DNA of 64,000 bases from Liolophura sinensis (lineage: Eukaryota > Mollusca > Polyplacophora > Chitonida > Chitonidae). The translations under genes and the position numbers were made by a program. The stretch is from the NCBI RefSeq assembly GCF_032854445.1, contig NC_088295.1, positions 89,448,644 through 89,512,643 on the forward strand, read 5' to 3'. The notes under the pieces were generated by a model. The model made no database searches, was not told the DNA's origin, and saw only the letters and a program-made list of their open reading frames with translations. Position 1 is the stretch's first letter; each line of letters opens with the position of its first letter. Positions 47,801 to 58,032 of the stretch are shown piece by piece.

Positions 47801-48726
47801 AGGAAAAGCTGCAGTGATGTTCTTTATAACACAGAGTCCTTTTGTCTTGTCACAGCCCGTAAGAGTTGTTTCAGTGTAGAGATGTAACAGTAAAACTGGT
47901 TGACTCACGGTAAGAAACAGACGAGGAATATGGTGAGCATGACGCCCATGACGGACAGGCCACAGCCCACCATGGTGATCCTCATTAGGGCGTCTTCAAC
48001 GCTGGCGTCCAGCTGTAAACAGAAACGCACAAAAGACAATGTATATCTAACGAGTGAAGAATGGCAACGTATTGAGAAGATAAGATGCAACTAGGAGTCA
48101 CCCGGGTATTACGCACTGTGGATGACGACTGGGTCTTACACTGATGCTGGTAAATCGTTTAGACAATGTAATAGACAACTGGATCTTGCATTGATAGGTC
48201 TAAATTGTTTGTATAATTTAACTGAAAACTGGGTGTTATCCTGACATTATCATCAAATAATGGATGGTGGATGGTAATCTGACAACTGGGTCTGGTCTGA
48301 TCAAGACATTGTCGCATTATATGGATGATATAACAGAAAATCGGGCCTACTCCTAAAGTTAGGATTCATTATACAGCAGAAAACTGGGTCTTATACTGGC
48401 ATTATCATCAGATCGTATGGATGGTAATCTGACAAGTGGTCTGGCCTGATCAAGATCATGTCACACTATAGGGATGATCTAACAGAAAATCGAGTCTCTT
48501 TCTAATGTAGGACTCATCATACAACAGAAAAATGGGTCTTATTCTAATATTATCAACTTGAGAACAATAACAGAACAAACAACAGATTACTAGGGCATAC
48601 TGTCAAGCTCTGCTAGCGTGGATGGGAGAACAAATGATTGTAACCTACCGTGACATTTCCCATGTGCATGAGAAACCCATAGTACGGCATGGTGAATTGT
48701 GTACGCTTGTCACCGGAACTGGTTAG
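41826..48726 (-). CDS. adhesion-type GPCR (class B2), seven-TM region
   Basis: Nine phase-matched exons: 48649-48726, 47909-48012, 47404-47503, 46990-47082, 46195-46325, 45092-45158, 43453-43538, 42186-42312 and 41826-41966 (stop TGA). Together they give 308 residues. The first exon carries the end of the GPS/GAIN region (LTSSGDKRTQF, GFLMHMGNV). TM1 is ALMRITMVGCGLS. TM2 begins LRSDSMFIVANI. TM3 is TMCRMAAGVLHYFF with FWMLVYGVHLFLK. TM4 is GWLLPLLIVLIC with NPKGYG. The extracellular Cys and TM5 are ICWLSHINGSHWAFVAP and VNFTIFVMVLRA. TM6 is LIPVMGFTWIFGLAP. TM7 is GFLILVAHMIRSGQVRAAW. These match the adhesion family. The tail is short and basic (QRRKRRNK). The N-terminal ectodomain is not resolved; only ~3.9 kb separates this gene from the SLC16 stop. 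The start given here is an exon edge, not an ATG. Confidence 0.88.
42313..43105. repeat. minisatellite (~55 bp x~14) copying TM6 exon edge
   Basis: Unit (plus): CAGATTTGGTGCCTGGAGTC, then AAGAGACACAACAACATCTC and AGTGAGACAATGATA. On the transcribed minus strand each copy holds CTCTTGACTCCAG/GCACCAAATCTG, i.e. the 3' splice site and start of the real TM6 exon (starting at 42312), plus ATTGTCTCACTGA from inside that exon. The array fills most of the intron 42313-43452. Confidence 0.92.
43128..43212. mobile_element. partial palindromic MITE (CAGTTTCA family)
   Basis: GGGCCCAGTTTCATAAAGCG, then TCGTACATTTGTCGCACGAC and CTGAGAAACTGGG: a shortened copy of the 44.75-kb element. Confidence 0.65.
44747..44884. 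mobile_element. palindromic MITE (CAGTTTCA family)
   Basis: The terminal inverted repeats are CAGTTTCACAAAG and CTTTGTGAAACTG. Inside, TTTGTCGTACGATATTTTGT and TATCGTACATGTGCGACATC also mirror each other. About 135 bp, in an adhesion-GPCR intron. Confidence 0.82.
45172..45975. repeat. minisatellite (GTGTGGAGAGAG), higher-order 258 bp
   Basis: Units of about 42 bp built from ACAGTATATGTGTGGAGAGA, GAGGGGATACAATC and AGACATAGT. A block including ACACACGTAGAACAGTATAT recurs 258 bp apart (about 45308 and 45566), showing a second level of duplication. On the transcript it is rich in CCCTCTCTCTCC. It begins ~14 bp from the acceptor of exon 45092-45158. Confidence 0.9.
45976..46085. repeat. 33-bp repeat x3
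   Basis: Three copies of CACTGCCAATGATGCTGACA plus CTTAAATCGTT with minor changes, adjoining the previous array in the same intron. Confidence 0.88.
46612..46830 (+). mobile_element. dispersed element (GTGTTTTACG family)
   Basis: From AGAGTTTTACGCCATACTTT through CACTTAAACGACGGCAGCCA, CAGGCTGCTGGCAGACC and GAAGCCAACATGAGCTGGAC to GGGTCATCGTGCTGCG. A near full-length, diverged copy in an adhesion-GPCR intron. Confidence 0.8.
48110..48560. repeat. degenerate tandem repeat, AAAACTGGGTCTTA motif
   Basis: Several diverged copies of a block with GATGATATAACAGAAAA, CTGGGTCTTA and ATTATCATCA. It lies in the intron just upstream (minus strand) of the TM1 exon acceptor. Confidence 0.75.
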
Positions 48727-48911
48727 CTGAAAGCAAACACGCTAATGTTTTAGTGTGGTTTATAATAGGTAGGTACATGTAGGTTTTTTTCCTGAAAAGG
48801 GATGTCAAAGGAGAGAAGTGCACGATTGTGTGCTTAGAATAATGCATTTCTTTTTCGATCCCTAATGTGCTGAGATTGTTCCAGTTAAGCATACACAGAA
48901 GTCCAACTTAC

Positions 48912-48949
48912 CTGTGACAGAGATGCTCTCGTAGTGATACCGTTACGAC
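48912..48949 (-). CDS. candidate GPS mini-exon of adhesion GPCR
   Basis: A strong donor (GTCACAG/GTAAGT) ends at 48912, and a weak acceptor (CACACTTCAG) opens at 48949. The frame that joins the next exon reads GITTRASLSQ, and the junction reads SLSQLTSS where a GPS normally reads CxCxHLT. The phase is compatible, but the acceptor lacks a good pyrimidine tract and a TGA lies just upstream in this frame. It could be spurious. Confidence 0.32.
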
Positions 48950-49370
48950 CTGAAGTGTGCTCTCATAGCCTGGGTTGTTTTGTAACGGTGATGCCCAAAG
49001 GGTCATGATCATTCCGCTAAATAGGGTGAGTAGGTGACACACGATTGGTTCATAAGCACGCATTGATTTGGGGATTAAGTTGGCTTTCTCATCTGCCCAA
49101 ATCCTGGCTTGTCACATCACTGGAACTTGAACGTGTCTCTCGTCATTCCAATCACAATAACTACACAATCAATCCCCAATGAGACCATGTCACGTATATA
49201 TCATGTGCGTATTCAGTCGTCAGGATATTGACATCAGTACACCTGATGTTTGCAGGAATGCCCATTCTATCCAGATACAGCCCATAAAAACACGATGTTA
49301 AATATTTCTTCATGGCTATAATATTGAATCATATGACTTAGCTGATATTTAAAAGTTGGCTGTTTATACA

Positions 49371-49512
49371 TCTTTCACAAAGCGGCGAACGGCATTTAAA
49401 GTATTGTACATTTGTCGTACGATATTTTGTACGTCACTAGTACCGTACTAGTGTGTTATATGCGCTATATCGCACAAGTACGACATCTTTGTGAAAGTTG
49501 CCCCAGTGCCCA
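49371..49512. mobile_element. palindromic MITE (CAGTTTCA family)
   Basis: CTTTCACAAAGCGGCGAACG on the left and GACATCTTTGTGAAAG on the right; ATTTGTCGTACGATATTTTG inside, as in the 44.75-kb copy. A degraded fragment (GCCCAGTCTCACAAAGATG) follows at 49503-49560. Confidence 0.78.
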
Positions 49513-49974
49513 GTCTCACAAAGATGTGGTACAGGTGCAATAATCCCACATATAGGACAATGTTAAGAATTGCCCCTTTCTGATACCAATCTGTTATCCA
49601 ACATCTTTTCCTCCAGCAAATATAAGATCATTCTTCGCCTACTACATTGTCTTCCATACATGAAGTTATTTTGATTAGATGGAATTTTTTAACATGTGGC
49701 ACATGTGGCATATTTTCTTTTGGAATGTTATCGAATATAACTTATGATGTTTCGAGGATACAAAATATTGAAAACACATCTGTGTTCTTTGAATGAGAGA
49801 GCATTTAGGGATCAAATGTTTAACACGAGCTGTAAAATATAGTTGCTTTATTTGCAATATTTTAGTATTGGGATACTTCGCTTTATACAGAAATGGGGGG
49901 TTGAGGGGGGTGGGAGTGTGCCTATACTAAAATGTTGTTTAAGTGGCAGTTTTACATTACAAATGGTTTAGCCG

Positions 49975-50145
49975 AATGCCTACACTAAAATGTAACGTAC
50001 TGGTGGCATTTATACAGTTCTTCAGCGGTAGTGTATATAGAGGTGATGTAATTAAATGTCTACACTAAAATGTAGCGTACTAGTGGTATTTATACAGTAC
50101 TACAGAGGTAGTGTATATAAAGGTGATGTAATAAGATATCCTACA
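49975..50145. repeat. tandem repeat, ~80 bp x2
   Basis: Two copies with CTACACTAAAATGTAGCGTA, TTTATACAGTACTACAG and GGTAGTGTATATAAAGGTGA, plus a flanking partial copy. Confidence 0.85.
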
Positions 50146-50701
50146 CTACATCTTCCCGTAGTGTAGAGACGCCGTTTTAGCAAGTACTTAAGCTATAATG
50201 TATAGTTTAGGCGGAACTTCTACACTTCGTCGACATTAACCCTGCGCTATCCTTAAAGTGTGAAAATGGAACAGAACGAAAACTGGTTTCAGAAAATCAG
50301 ATGAAAGAGCGAGAACACTTATTTGCAAATACGTTTTTCAATTTTTTGAGGAAAAAGGGGTATTTTTGCTTTGGTGGGTATTTCTGACCACCTCTTAGTA
50401 CGTAGAACCTTATATTGTGCAGAATAGTGTTCCAAATTATTTAAATGTAAATTTGTTGTTTGTATTCAAACACATGCATTTAATCTGAATTGTGATAATA
50501 TTTATGAATATATTAAAATTTCAATTTTACTGACAATGTACTGAAGACCACATTTACAATTCACGTTTTGTGTTCTTCATGTGAACTTTATGTAATTTCC
50601 ATGTTTTTCTTCATCTATTTTGTACTTCATATCACATAGATCTTTATGCGAAAGAAATAAAGGCAATAACGTTGCAGTTAACACAAACATAACCGACGTA
50701 C

Positions 50702-50812
50702 CTATTCGGACACCATCCGAACTCCGCAATCCGCCAATTTTGAATCACATCTCTAGAACACCTTGTACGCTTTTGAACAACAGATGTCAGATCTGTATTT
50801 CTGACTGTTAAA
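50702..50812 (-). CDS. candidate ectodomain exon, unknown
   Basis: Acceptor CCATTCTTCACAG, donor CCGAATAG/GTACGT, open frame of 36 codons (QKRTRCSRDVIQNW, EFGWCPN). It is on the same strand and in the interval where the adhesion-GPCR N-terminus should lie. The phase (one base in, two bases out) does not directly prove linkage. No domain is confidently recognised. Confidence 0.28.
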
Positions 50813-51318
50813 CTGTGAAGAATGGAACAGGCTTCAGATCTACCACGCACACCAATTCATAATGCAGTCACAACTCACTGTATGGCAAACACCATTGCAT
50901 GATGCACTCATTCGTCTAATGATGATTTAGTTTTAATTCATGTTTAATCATAACATAAGATTTAACATAAGATTTTGAGGAACTCTTTGTGCTCAAAGAA
51001 AAACGAATCCGGTTGATATTTTCAATCATGTTTTATCATAAAATATCAAATATAGAAAGACACATGTAGGTATTCTCCGAATCCGCAACAATCAGATTGT
51101 ATTAACACATATGCACATAATCATCATGCACTGGCGACTTCCGGTGTATACATGTACGTGAGAAATAATGTCCATCGACTGCCCAATATCGAGAAGTAAT
51201 ATAATTGACATTTGATGCTGTGTTTGTTGCTGTGTGCTCTGGATGATAAATATTAGCCCAGAGATAGGTTAGCCATGTTCCCAGCTAAGCTTCTACATTA
51301 ACAGCTCTTATTTGTCAC
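50813..51318. other. no gene seen
   Basis: AT-rich interval between the candidate ectodomain exon and the SINE; nothing supportable. Confidence 0.4.
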
Positions 51319-51319
51319 A

Positions 51320-51555
51320 ACGGCCCCGATGGCAAAGTTGGTAGAGCGTCCGCTTCGAGGGCGGTAGATCCAGGGTTAATCCTGGGTCGGACCACACCTA
51401 AGACCTTAAAAGAGGAAGTTGTAACTTCCTCGCTTGGCGTCCAGCATGAAGCGGATAGTGTAATGACTGGTTGACCCGTATCAGTATAATGGCTCGGGCG
51501 GTGCGGCTTACTTCCCTTCGGCAAGTCATCTCAGTGAAGCAGCACTAAATAAAAG
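51320..51555 (+). mobile_element. tRNA-headed SINE, truncated copy
   Basis: Head CCCCGATGGCAAAGTTGGTA / GAGCGTCCGCTTCGAGG (A-box-like) and CCAGGGTTAATCCTGGGTC (B-box-like), then AAAAGAGGAAGTTGTAACTT and the TCAGTATAATGGCTCGGGCG region. It stops after GAAGCAGCACTAAATAAAAG, lacking the GAGTGAG end present in the copy at 25.9 kb. Confidence 0.85.
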
Positions 51556-52596
51556 TGGAACGAAGGAACTGGGGTGCCTCGAGTAAACCGCTCACCTTTG
51601 GTAATTTACTGGTTATCTTTGTCACACATAAGACGTTAGAATTAATAGAAAACTACACAAATTGAGCATAAATGTTAGCAATTAAATGAATGCACTTGTC
51701 TGGGTGATGCCAGAATGTATTCTTCTATTGCATCCGGTCATTTTGTTAAATATGGCACAACTATTCTTATAATTACACATAAAACTTCTATTAGACTAAC
51801 ATGATATTATGTTAATTATGACACAGTATTATGTTATAACAACGGAATAAATACTTTCTGTTCAAATTAACAAATTTATGTTTTTGAGCGCGAACAAATG
51901 AATGAGTAAGGCCAGTATGGCCATATTGCAGCCGTCATTGTGCGGCTCGAGTAGAATACACATGTTTTTAATACGTAATTAACCTCTTTGGAGGCCACAA
52001 CGTAACGTGAACAACCGGAATTAGACAAGTACATCTACAACTAAAGAAGATGTGCTCGAGTCTTATAATGTAGTCACTCAATGAGAAATCCCTCCTCTTT
52101 TACATATGTATACGATGGAGAAAGTCGTGTCTTCCGGCATTTTCTGCCAAAAGTATATATCCATTTGTTGCTACCTTGGTCTGTTTCCCATGGAACCGGT
52201 CTGTTGTCTAACTATCAAGGCTTTGAAATATTTTTAAGTCATAATTCGTCGTAATTCGTTTGCATTGAACAATTTCTTTTCTAATTATCCAGGAATCAAA
52301 CCAACATACACTTTTTGCTGCAAATTAGAAGGTTGTCTTTTATTTTTTATCATAATTCTTCAAGCACTTCTTCAGGGGCATCTTCCGCTTGCTATCAAGA
52401 GTTATGGCCTGTGTTTTGTTGTTGAGGCCTCAGCTCAAAACCTGACTGCAGAAATAACACAGCCATCATTTTCATCTATGCTTTGTGCTATAGGAATGTC
52501 ACAGGTTTTCAGCCTACAACTTTGTCAGTCTTGTTACTTCAAGATGTTAGACATGACAGATGTTATCTGAACCTTTTCCTGACGGAGATAAGCTTT
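51556..52596. other. no gene seen
   Basis: Includes a 101-codon plus-strand frame at 52265-52570 that I do not accept as a gene. Confidence 0.4.
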
Positions 52597-52602
52597 TTTA
52601 TT
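52597..52602 (-). promoter_or_regulatory. polyadenylation signal (AATAAA) of SLC16 gene
   Basis: Minus-strand AATAAA, 101 bp after the TGA at 52703-52705, a normal distance for a short 3' UTR. Confidence 0.55.
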
Positions 52603-52702
52603 TTCATTTACTGAATTTTGGCAGTTCTGTTGTCCACAGATTCCATAAAGGTATTTGTGTAGTATGAGCTCTTTGGCCTTTTCTATGCATCTTGTGCTAG
52701 AT

Positions 52703-55686
52703 TCAATCGCTACATCTTCTTCTGGACTTCTTCAGACACTTTTCGACGGATCGTATACAGACACAGGTGAGCATTCCCAGAGTGTACACGGCCGCCGTCA
52801 GCAGGTAGGGGGGTAGATAAGACTGGGTGTGGTCATACAAAGCACCTGTAAGGAAAAGTAATCACATGCAGTTCTTTTCATGGGCATATAAATATCCTTA
52901 TCATATATACAACATATTTACCATATCTTGCAGGAGGGTGCAATACTCTGGCTATGTTCTCTCCAAGGGTACAAGGTCGATAACAATTTCAATACGAACG
53001 GCTTACATTGATGGATTGGAAATTAAGTCTCTATATGTAAAACATATTTTACATATAGAGGGAAAAAATCTTGTGTATCGCGTTAAGGATCACTCCAGAT
53101 CAATAAGTTAATATACGTACTACAATGAATATGAGTAACAAAAAATTCACAATTTTGAAAATGAGCGCATCAGTATGTTCATTATACTGAGTGTAGAATG
53201 ACTACATTCGCTGTAAACGACACAAGTTACCATCTCCATTTGCTGCCACATGCAGAACATTCCCTTAACTCCAATGTGAACTAAATAAGACATCAATAAA
53301 TTTTGCAAAGAGGATAGTACGGAACCCTGTTAAGACTATCACCGTGTCATTCTTGTTCCATTGTAGTATCACCCAACGATGGGCCGATAAACGATGGGAA
53401 GATGCTACGCAGCGATAGTCATCGCCAATGGTCTGCTAGCCCTCGGTGAACACAAGCCTATGTCTACTGTGTTCATCTTGAAAACTCCGGGAGATACTGG
53501 CAATGTCAACATGATCAAGACAACTCACTCAGGTTTGAAATCGTGATGATTGGCAATGTGTGCCTTACCTGAGATTGGAGGGCCAACAATGAATGCAAAG
53601 CCTTGAACAAATGCCACGATTCCAAATGACTTTGTCAGCTTAGAAATGCCCAGAACATCAGCGAGAACTATCGTTCTTAAAGACACACATCCGCCTACAA
53701 CATCAACAACATCAAAGAGGATTATGGAAAGGTGACATAAGACAACAGTAGGACAACCCTTAAAAGGTTTCGCTGGAGCAATTCTGTTTGAGACTTGCAT
53801 GTACTTTATCCTCCCAACTAGAGGGGCAAAATTACGACGATTTATGAACAAGAACACATAGTTTTGATATGTATATTTTTCACACCAGATAAGGAGATAC
53901 ATCGAATGTTACAACTGATAATGGCGTCAGCGAAACGTCCACGAAAATATCGTATAATATAAGAAGGACATTACCCATACACAAGCCGAAGACACACGAA
54001 CACACCACAAACAGAGCGAAGGAGGAACAAAACGGCATGAGAGCAGAAGATAAGCCATCCAACAACAAGGCGCATGCGTATATAAGGACACTGTCGATGT
54101 TTTTGCGATTTGCCAACCATCCAGCAATCAGCCGGCCAAGTATGTTTGTACCGCCGACTATGGAGACTAGCAGAGCTGCTTGCATGGTCGACACCCCACG
54201 TGAGACAGCCAGGTCAGGTAAAAACATCACAGCTGTGCCTTGTCCTGACAAAACATAGAGAGTCATGGGTTTACAGACAGGTTAGGTAAAAACATCACAG
54301 CTGTGCCTTGTCCTCACAAAACAGAGAAGTTATGGGTTTACAGACAGGTCAGGTGAAAACATCACAACTGTGCCTTGTCCTCACAAAACAGAGAAGTTAT
54401 GGGTTTACAGCCAGGTCAGGTAAAAACATCACACCTGTGCCTTGTCCTCACAAAACAGAGAGGGTTATGGGTTTACAGCCAGGTCAGGTAAAACATCACA
54501 ACTGTGCCTTGTCCTTACAAAACAGAGAGGGTTATGGGTTTACAGCCAGGTCATGTAAAAACATTACTATTGTGCCTTGTCCTCACAAAACAGAGAGAGT
54601 TATGGGTTTACAGACAGGTCAGTTGAAAACACCACAACTGTGTCCTGTCCTGACAAAACAGAGAGAGTTGTGGGTTTACAGACAGGTCAGGTGAAAACAC
54701 CACAACTGTACCTTGTCCTGACAAAACAGAGAGAGTTGTGGGGTTTACAGACAGGTCAGGTAAAAACACCACAACTGTACCTTGTCCTGACAAAACATAG
54801 AGAGTTGTGGGTTTACAGACAGGTCAGGTGAAAACACCACAACTGTGCCTTGTCCTGACAAAACATAGAGAGTTGTGGGTTTACAGACAGGTCAGGTGAA
54901 AACACCACAACTGTGCCTTGTCCTGACAAAACATAGAGAGTTGTGGGTTTACAGACAGGTCAGGTGAAAACACCACAACTGTGCCTTGTCCTGACAAAAC
55001 ATAGAGAGTTGTGGGTTTACAGACAGGTCAGGTGAAAACACCACAACTGTGCCTTGTCCTGACAAAACATAGAGAGTTGTGGGTTTACAGACAGGTCAGG
55101 TGAAAACACCACAACTGTACCTTGTCCTCACAAAACAGAGAGAGTTGTGGGTTCACAGACAGGTCAGGTGGAAACATCACAATTGTGCCTTGTCCTGACA
55201 AAACAGAGAGAGTTGTGGGTTTACAGACAGGTCAGGTGAAAACACCACAACTGTGCCTTGTCCTGACAAAACATAGACAGTGACAGATTTACAGCCCGTT
55301 TGGGTAAAAACATCACAACTGTGCCCTCCCCTGACAAAACCGGGTTGTGAATTTTCAACTAAATCAAATAAAATCACCATAACTGTGCCCTGTCCTCACA
55401 AAACAGAGAGAGTTATGGGTTCACACCCAGGTCAGGTAAAAACACCACAGCTGTGCCTTGTCCTGACAAAACAGAGAGAGTTATGGGTTCATAGCCAGGT
55501 TAGGTAAAAACACCACAGCTTTGCCCTGTTTCGTTACCAGTAATTTCAGTAACAATACAAGTGTGCATTGTTATTGAAGTAGGCAGTGACCATTGCTGTG
55601 TTAGGTGTTAGGATTTACTTCCCTTTATAGGTTACACGATCGCATTGATTTTCCTTACCATTTATGTAGTAAATTCGTCAACACCA

Positions 55687-55767
<81 letters not shown>

Positions 55768-58032
55768 AATATGCAGCTCTTCAACATTTCAAAAAATCAA
55801 CCAAGCATGACCACCATTTTTTAGCTGTAGTTGTTGGAAGTCATAGCAAATTGTTGGTGAGTTCCAGGTGTTGGGTAGTAACACTGACCATAAAGGTTTC
55901 AGCTCTATCCAAAACAGACAATGGTCTTACATATTTTAACTTGATGCAAAATGGTAGAGCAGAAATATATAGTGTATCACAACCCAAAATGTCTGTGTGG
56001 TAGTATTACCCAATTAGTGCTCCTTCCCTCTTCAGTTCGGAGGCAAATCTTGGACACAACTGCCGCATATTTAACCAATAAAAGGGTTTGTAAGCCCCAT
56101 TACAGACCTTTGCATGAAGTACGATACTGACCTGTCCAGCACACCATGGTGACCAGCAGCATAAGGAAGCGGCCGTCAGTTATCAGGTCTTTATAAGCCT
56201 GCAGAATCAAGCCTCGTCTAGACGATTCTTTCTCAGCCAAGGACTGTTCACGTGATGCTTGATTCTGACTTGAGTTGAAACTGGCCATGTTAATCAGGAA
56301 GGACACCATGTTCGGATCTCTTTGATATTCCGGTAGGTTGTACAGACTGCCGCTGTAAAATATATCCTTCCTGTGAAGAGGGTGTCCGAAGATTTCCTGC
56401 AATGTTTTTGGATTATTTCCCTGAACCTGTAAGCTGTGAAGATGGAAATCACTCTGGTACCTCCGAACCTTTGTATCACATTTAGAGGTCATTTGTTCGA
56501 TACTTCTAGATAGCCTGAGCTGATTGTCGGTAACGATGAGTCTGTCCACACTAGAGAGAACTTTAGTCCGAGGTACGTGTATATTAGGCGGAGTATTATC
56601 GAGGCCCTCAGACACCCGTATCACAGGTGGGGGTGCCTCACAGGATTCACTGTGGAGAGGAACCTTTTCTGGCGGAATTGATGTTGTCGACCTATGGCGT
56701 CCATTTTTCACAAAATATGAAGTACATCTAGAGAAAATATTGGAGGGCTCTTTGACAAGGGGACGAACTAAGGCTGCACACACGAGAAGGTTGCACACTA
56801 TCCCTGCTGTAATGAGCACACTTCCCTGCCAGCCGTATGAGATTACCACTCGTTCCGACAAGTAGGAAATCGCAAATGTTCCTAAGCCCGAGCCACTGGT
56901 TGCTATGCCCGTTGCTAACGCTCTTTTCGTGTTAAAATGAAGTCCGACGGCTAGAATAGCCGTTATGAAGGTCAGACCAAATCCAGCACCTGGTTAAGGA
57001 GTCCACAGGAAATTGCAAGTTATAAAGTGGCAATATAAATGGGGTTTGCTTTACGTGATTAAAGTATTATGTGAGCTGCCTAGAAAATGGAAAAATGTTC
57101 AGTGGACGACATGTTAAAATATGGCTTTATATATCGAATGCATACAGCGAATGCTCAAAAGAAAATCAACACAACTCAAGTTACAGACGGGCAAATAAAT
57201 AGTCACTGGGATGCTTATTAGACGATGTTCAATATTGAAATATACCATACCTCCGAGTACACCGAAAGTAAAGATTAACGTCTCAATGTTTAGAGAAAAG
57301 ACGCTGAAGAAAAACCCAGCTGTTGAAATGAGGCTGCCCAAAATCATCACCTGTCGACAGCTGAAAAACTCCAGTAGTAGGCTGACCGCTGGTCCTGAAA
57401 CACACAGTATGGGGACCTGAAAACACTACCAGTGTTAGTGACGACGATGTTGTATACACCTGTTTTGATTTTATCCTGCAAATGAATTATTTTCTTATGC
57501 AACGTAGAAACAATAGACTGCCATAAACTGAATTAAATCTCGCCGAGTCATCTTCCCAGGCTGCAGCATTTACAAACAAGCATGCTGATGGCTACAGACT
57601 TTCATGTTTACCTGAGGCCCACAGGCCCACGTTAGGGGAGACCAGTTTACTTTACAGACAGACAGGTTTAAGGCCGAAACTGCTAGGCTTACCCATAAAC
57701 ATGCACGTGCCTACCAAACTGGAGCCTACCCAGGCTGTCTTAGACCTGGTCTCATCAAAGTACTCCAAAAGGCTCAGTAAGAGGACTCCGAAAGAAAAGA
57801 TGACGCCGTCAACGATAAAGTTGGCGATGAAACAGGAGAGACAAACCATCCAGGCCCAGCCCTTGTCAATGTCTGGTCCGGCCACGGCCTCGTTCACCTC
57901 ACGCCCCGTCAGCTCGCCCTCTGTGTCTTCCCATGTTACGTGGTCCTCCTGACCGTCATCTCCCGTCGGCTCCCTTTTCTGTACATCCACATTCTCCTGG
58001 TGTGGACAGTCCCCCTCCTCATTTGGGGACAT
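52703..58032 (-). CDS. SLC16-family monocarboxylate transporter-like protein
   Basis: Six phase-matched exons: 57693-58032 (ATG at 58032), 57251-57394, 56132-56989, 53975-54244, 53569-53694 and 52703-52845 (TGA). They give 626 residues, long for the family. It is a plasma-membrane major-facilitator transporter with about 12 TM segments. After an acidic cytosolic N-terminus comes the SLC16 signature as DKGWAWMV (residues 56-63) entering TM1. Then come AWVGSSLVGTCMF, VMILGSLISTAGFFFSVF, GAGFGLTFITAILAVGLHF and RALATGIATSGSGLGTF. A large cytosolic loop separates TM6 and TM7 (exon 3). The C-terminal half has MQAALLVSIVGGTNILGRL, VLADVLG and GPPISGALYDHTQSY. The family moves monocarboxylates or related solutes; the substrate is not inferable. 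DKGWAW replaces the usual DGGWGW. Intron 3 carries a decoy-exon minisatellite. Confidence 0.95.
54245..55540. repeat. minisatellite (67-68 bp x~19) copying SLC16 exon 4 edge
   Basis: Unit (plus): TGTCCTGACAAAACATAGAG, AGTTGTGGGTTTACAGACAG, GTCAGGTGAAAACACCACAA, CTGTGCCT. On the transcribed minus strand each copy reads CTATGTTTTGTCAG/GACAAGGCACAG and on to CCTGACCTG, reproducing the acceptor and first ~40 bp of the real exon 4 (starting at 54244). The copies nearest exon 4 are closest in sequence to it; the far end (55.3-55.5 kb) is degenerate. Confidence 0.95.
55690..55764. repeat. (TA)n microsatellite
   Basis: About 37 uninterrupted TA dinucleotides in SLC16 intron 3. Confidence 0.97.

Noticed and set aside
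51320-51395. Functional tRNA gene
   Set aside because: A- and B-box-like sequences are present, but they are followed by a SINE body that recurs at 25.9 kb, and no clean cloverleaf could be drawn by eye.
52265-52570. 101-codon plus-strand ORF
   Set aside because: It opens at a non-ATG codon (TTG), has no domain and no splice context, and is antisense to the 3' flank of the SLC16 gene.
54308-54831. Plus-strand ORFs of 84-128 codons
   Set aside because: They are antisense reads of the SLC16 decoy-exon array.
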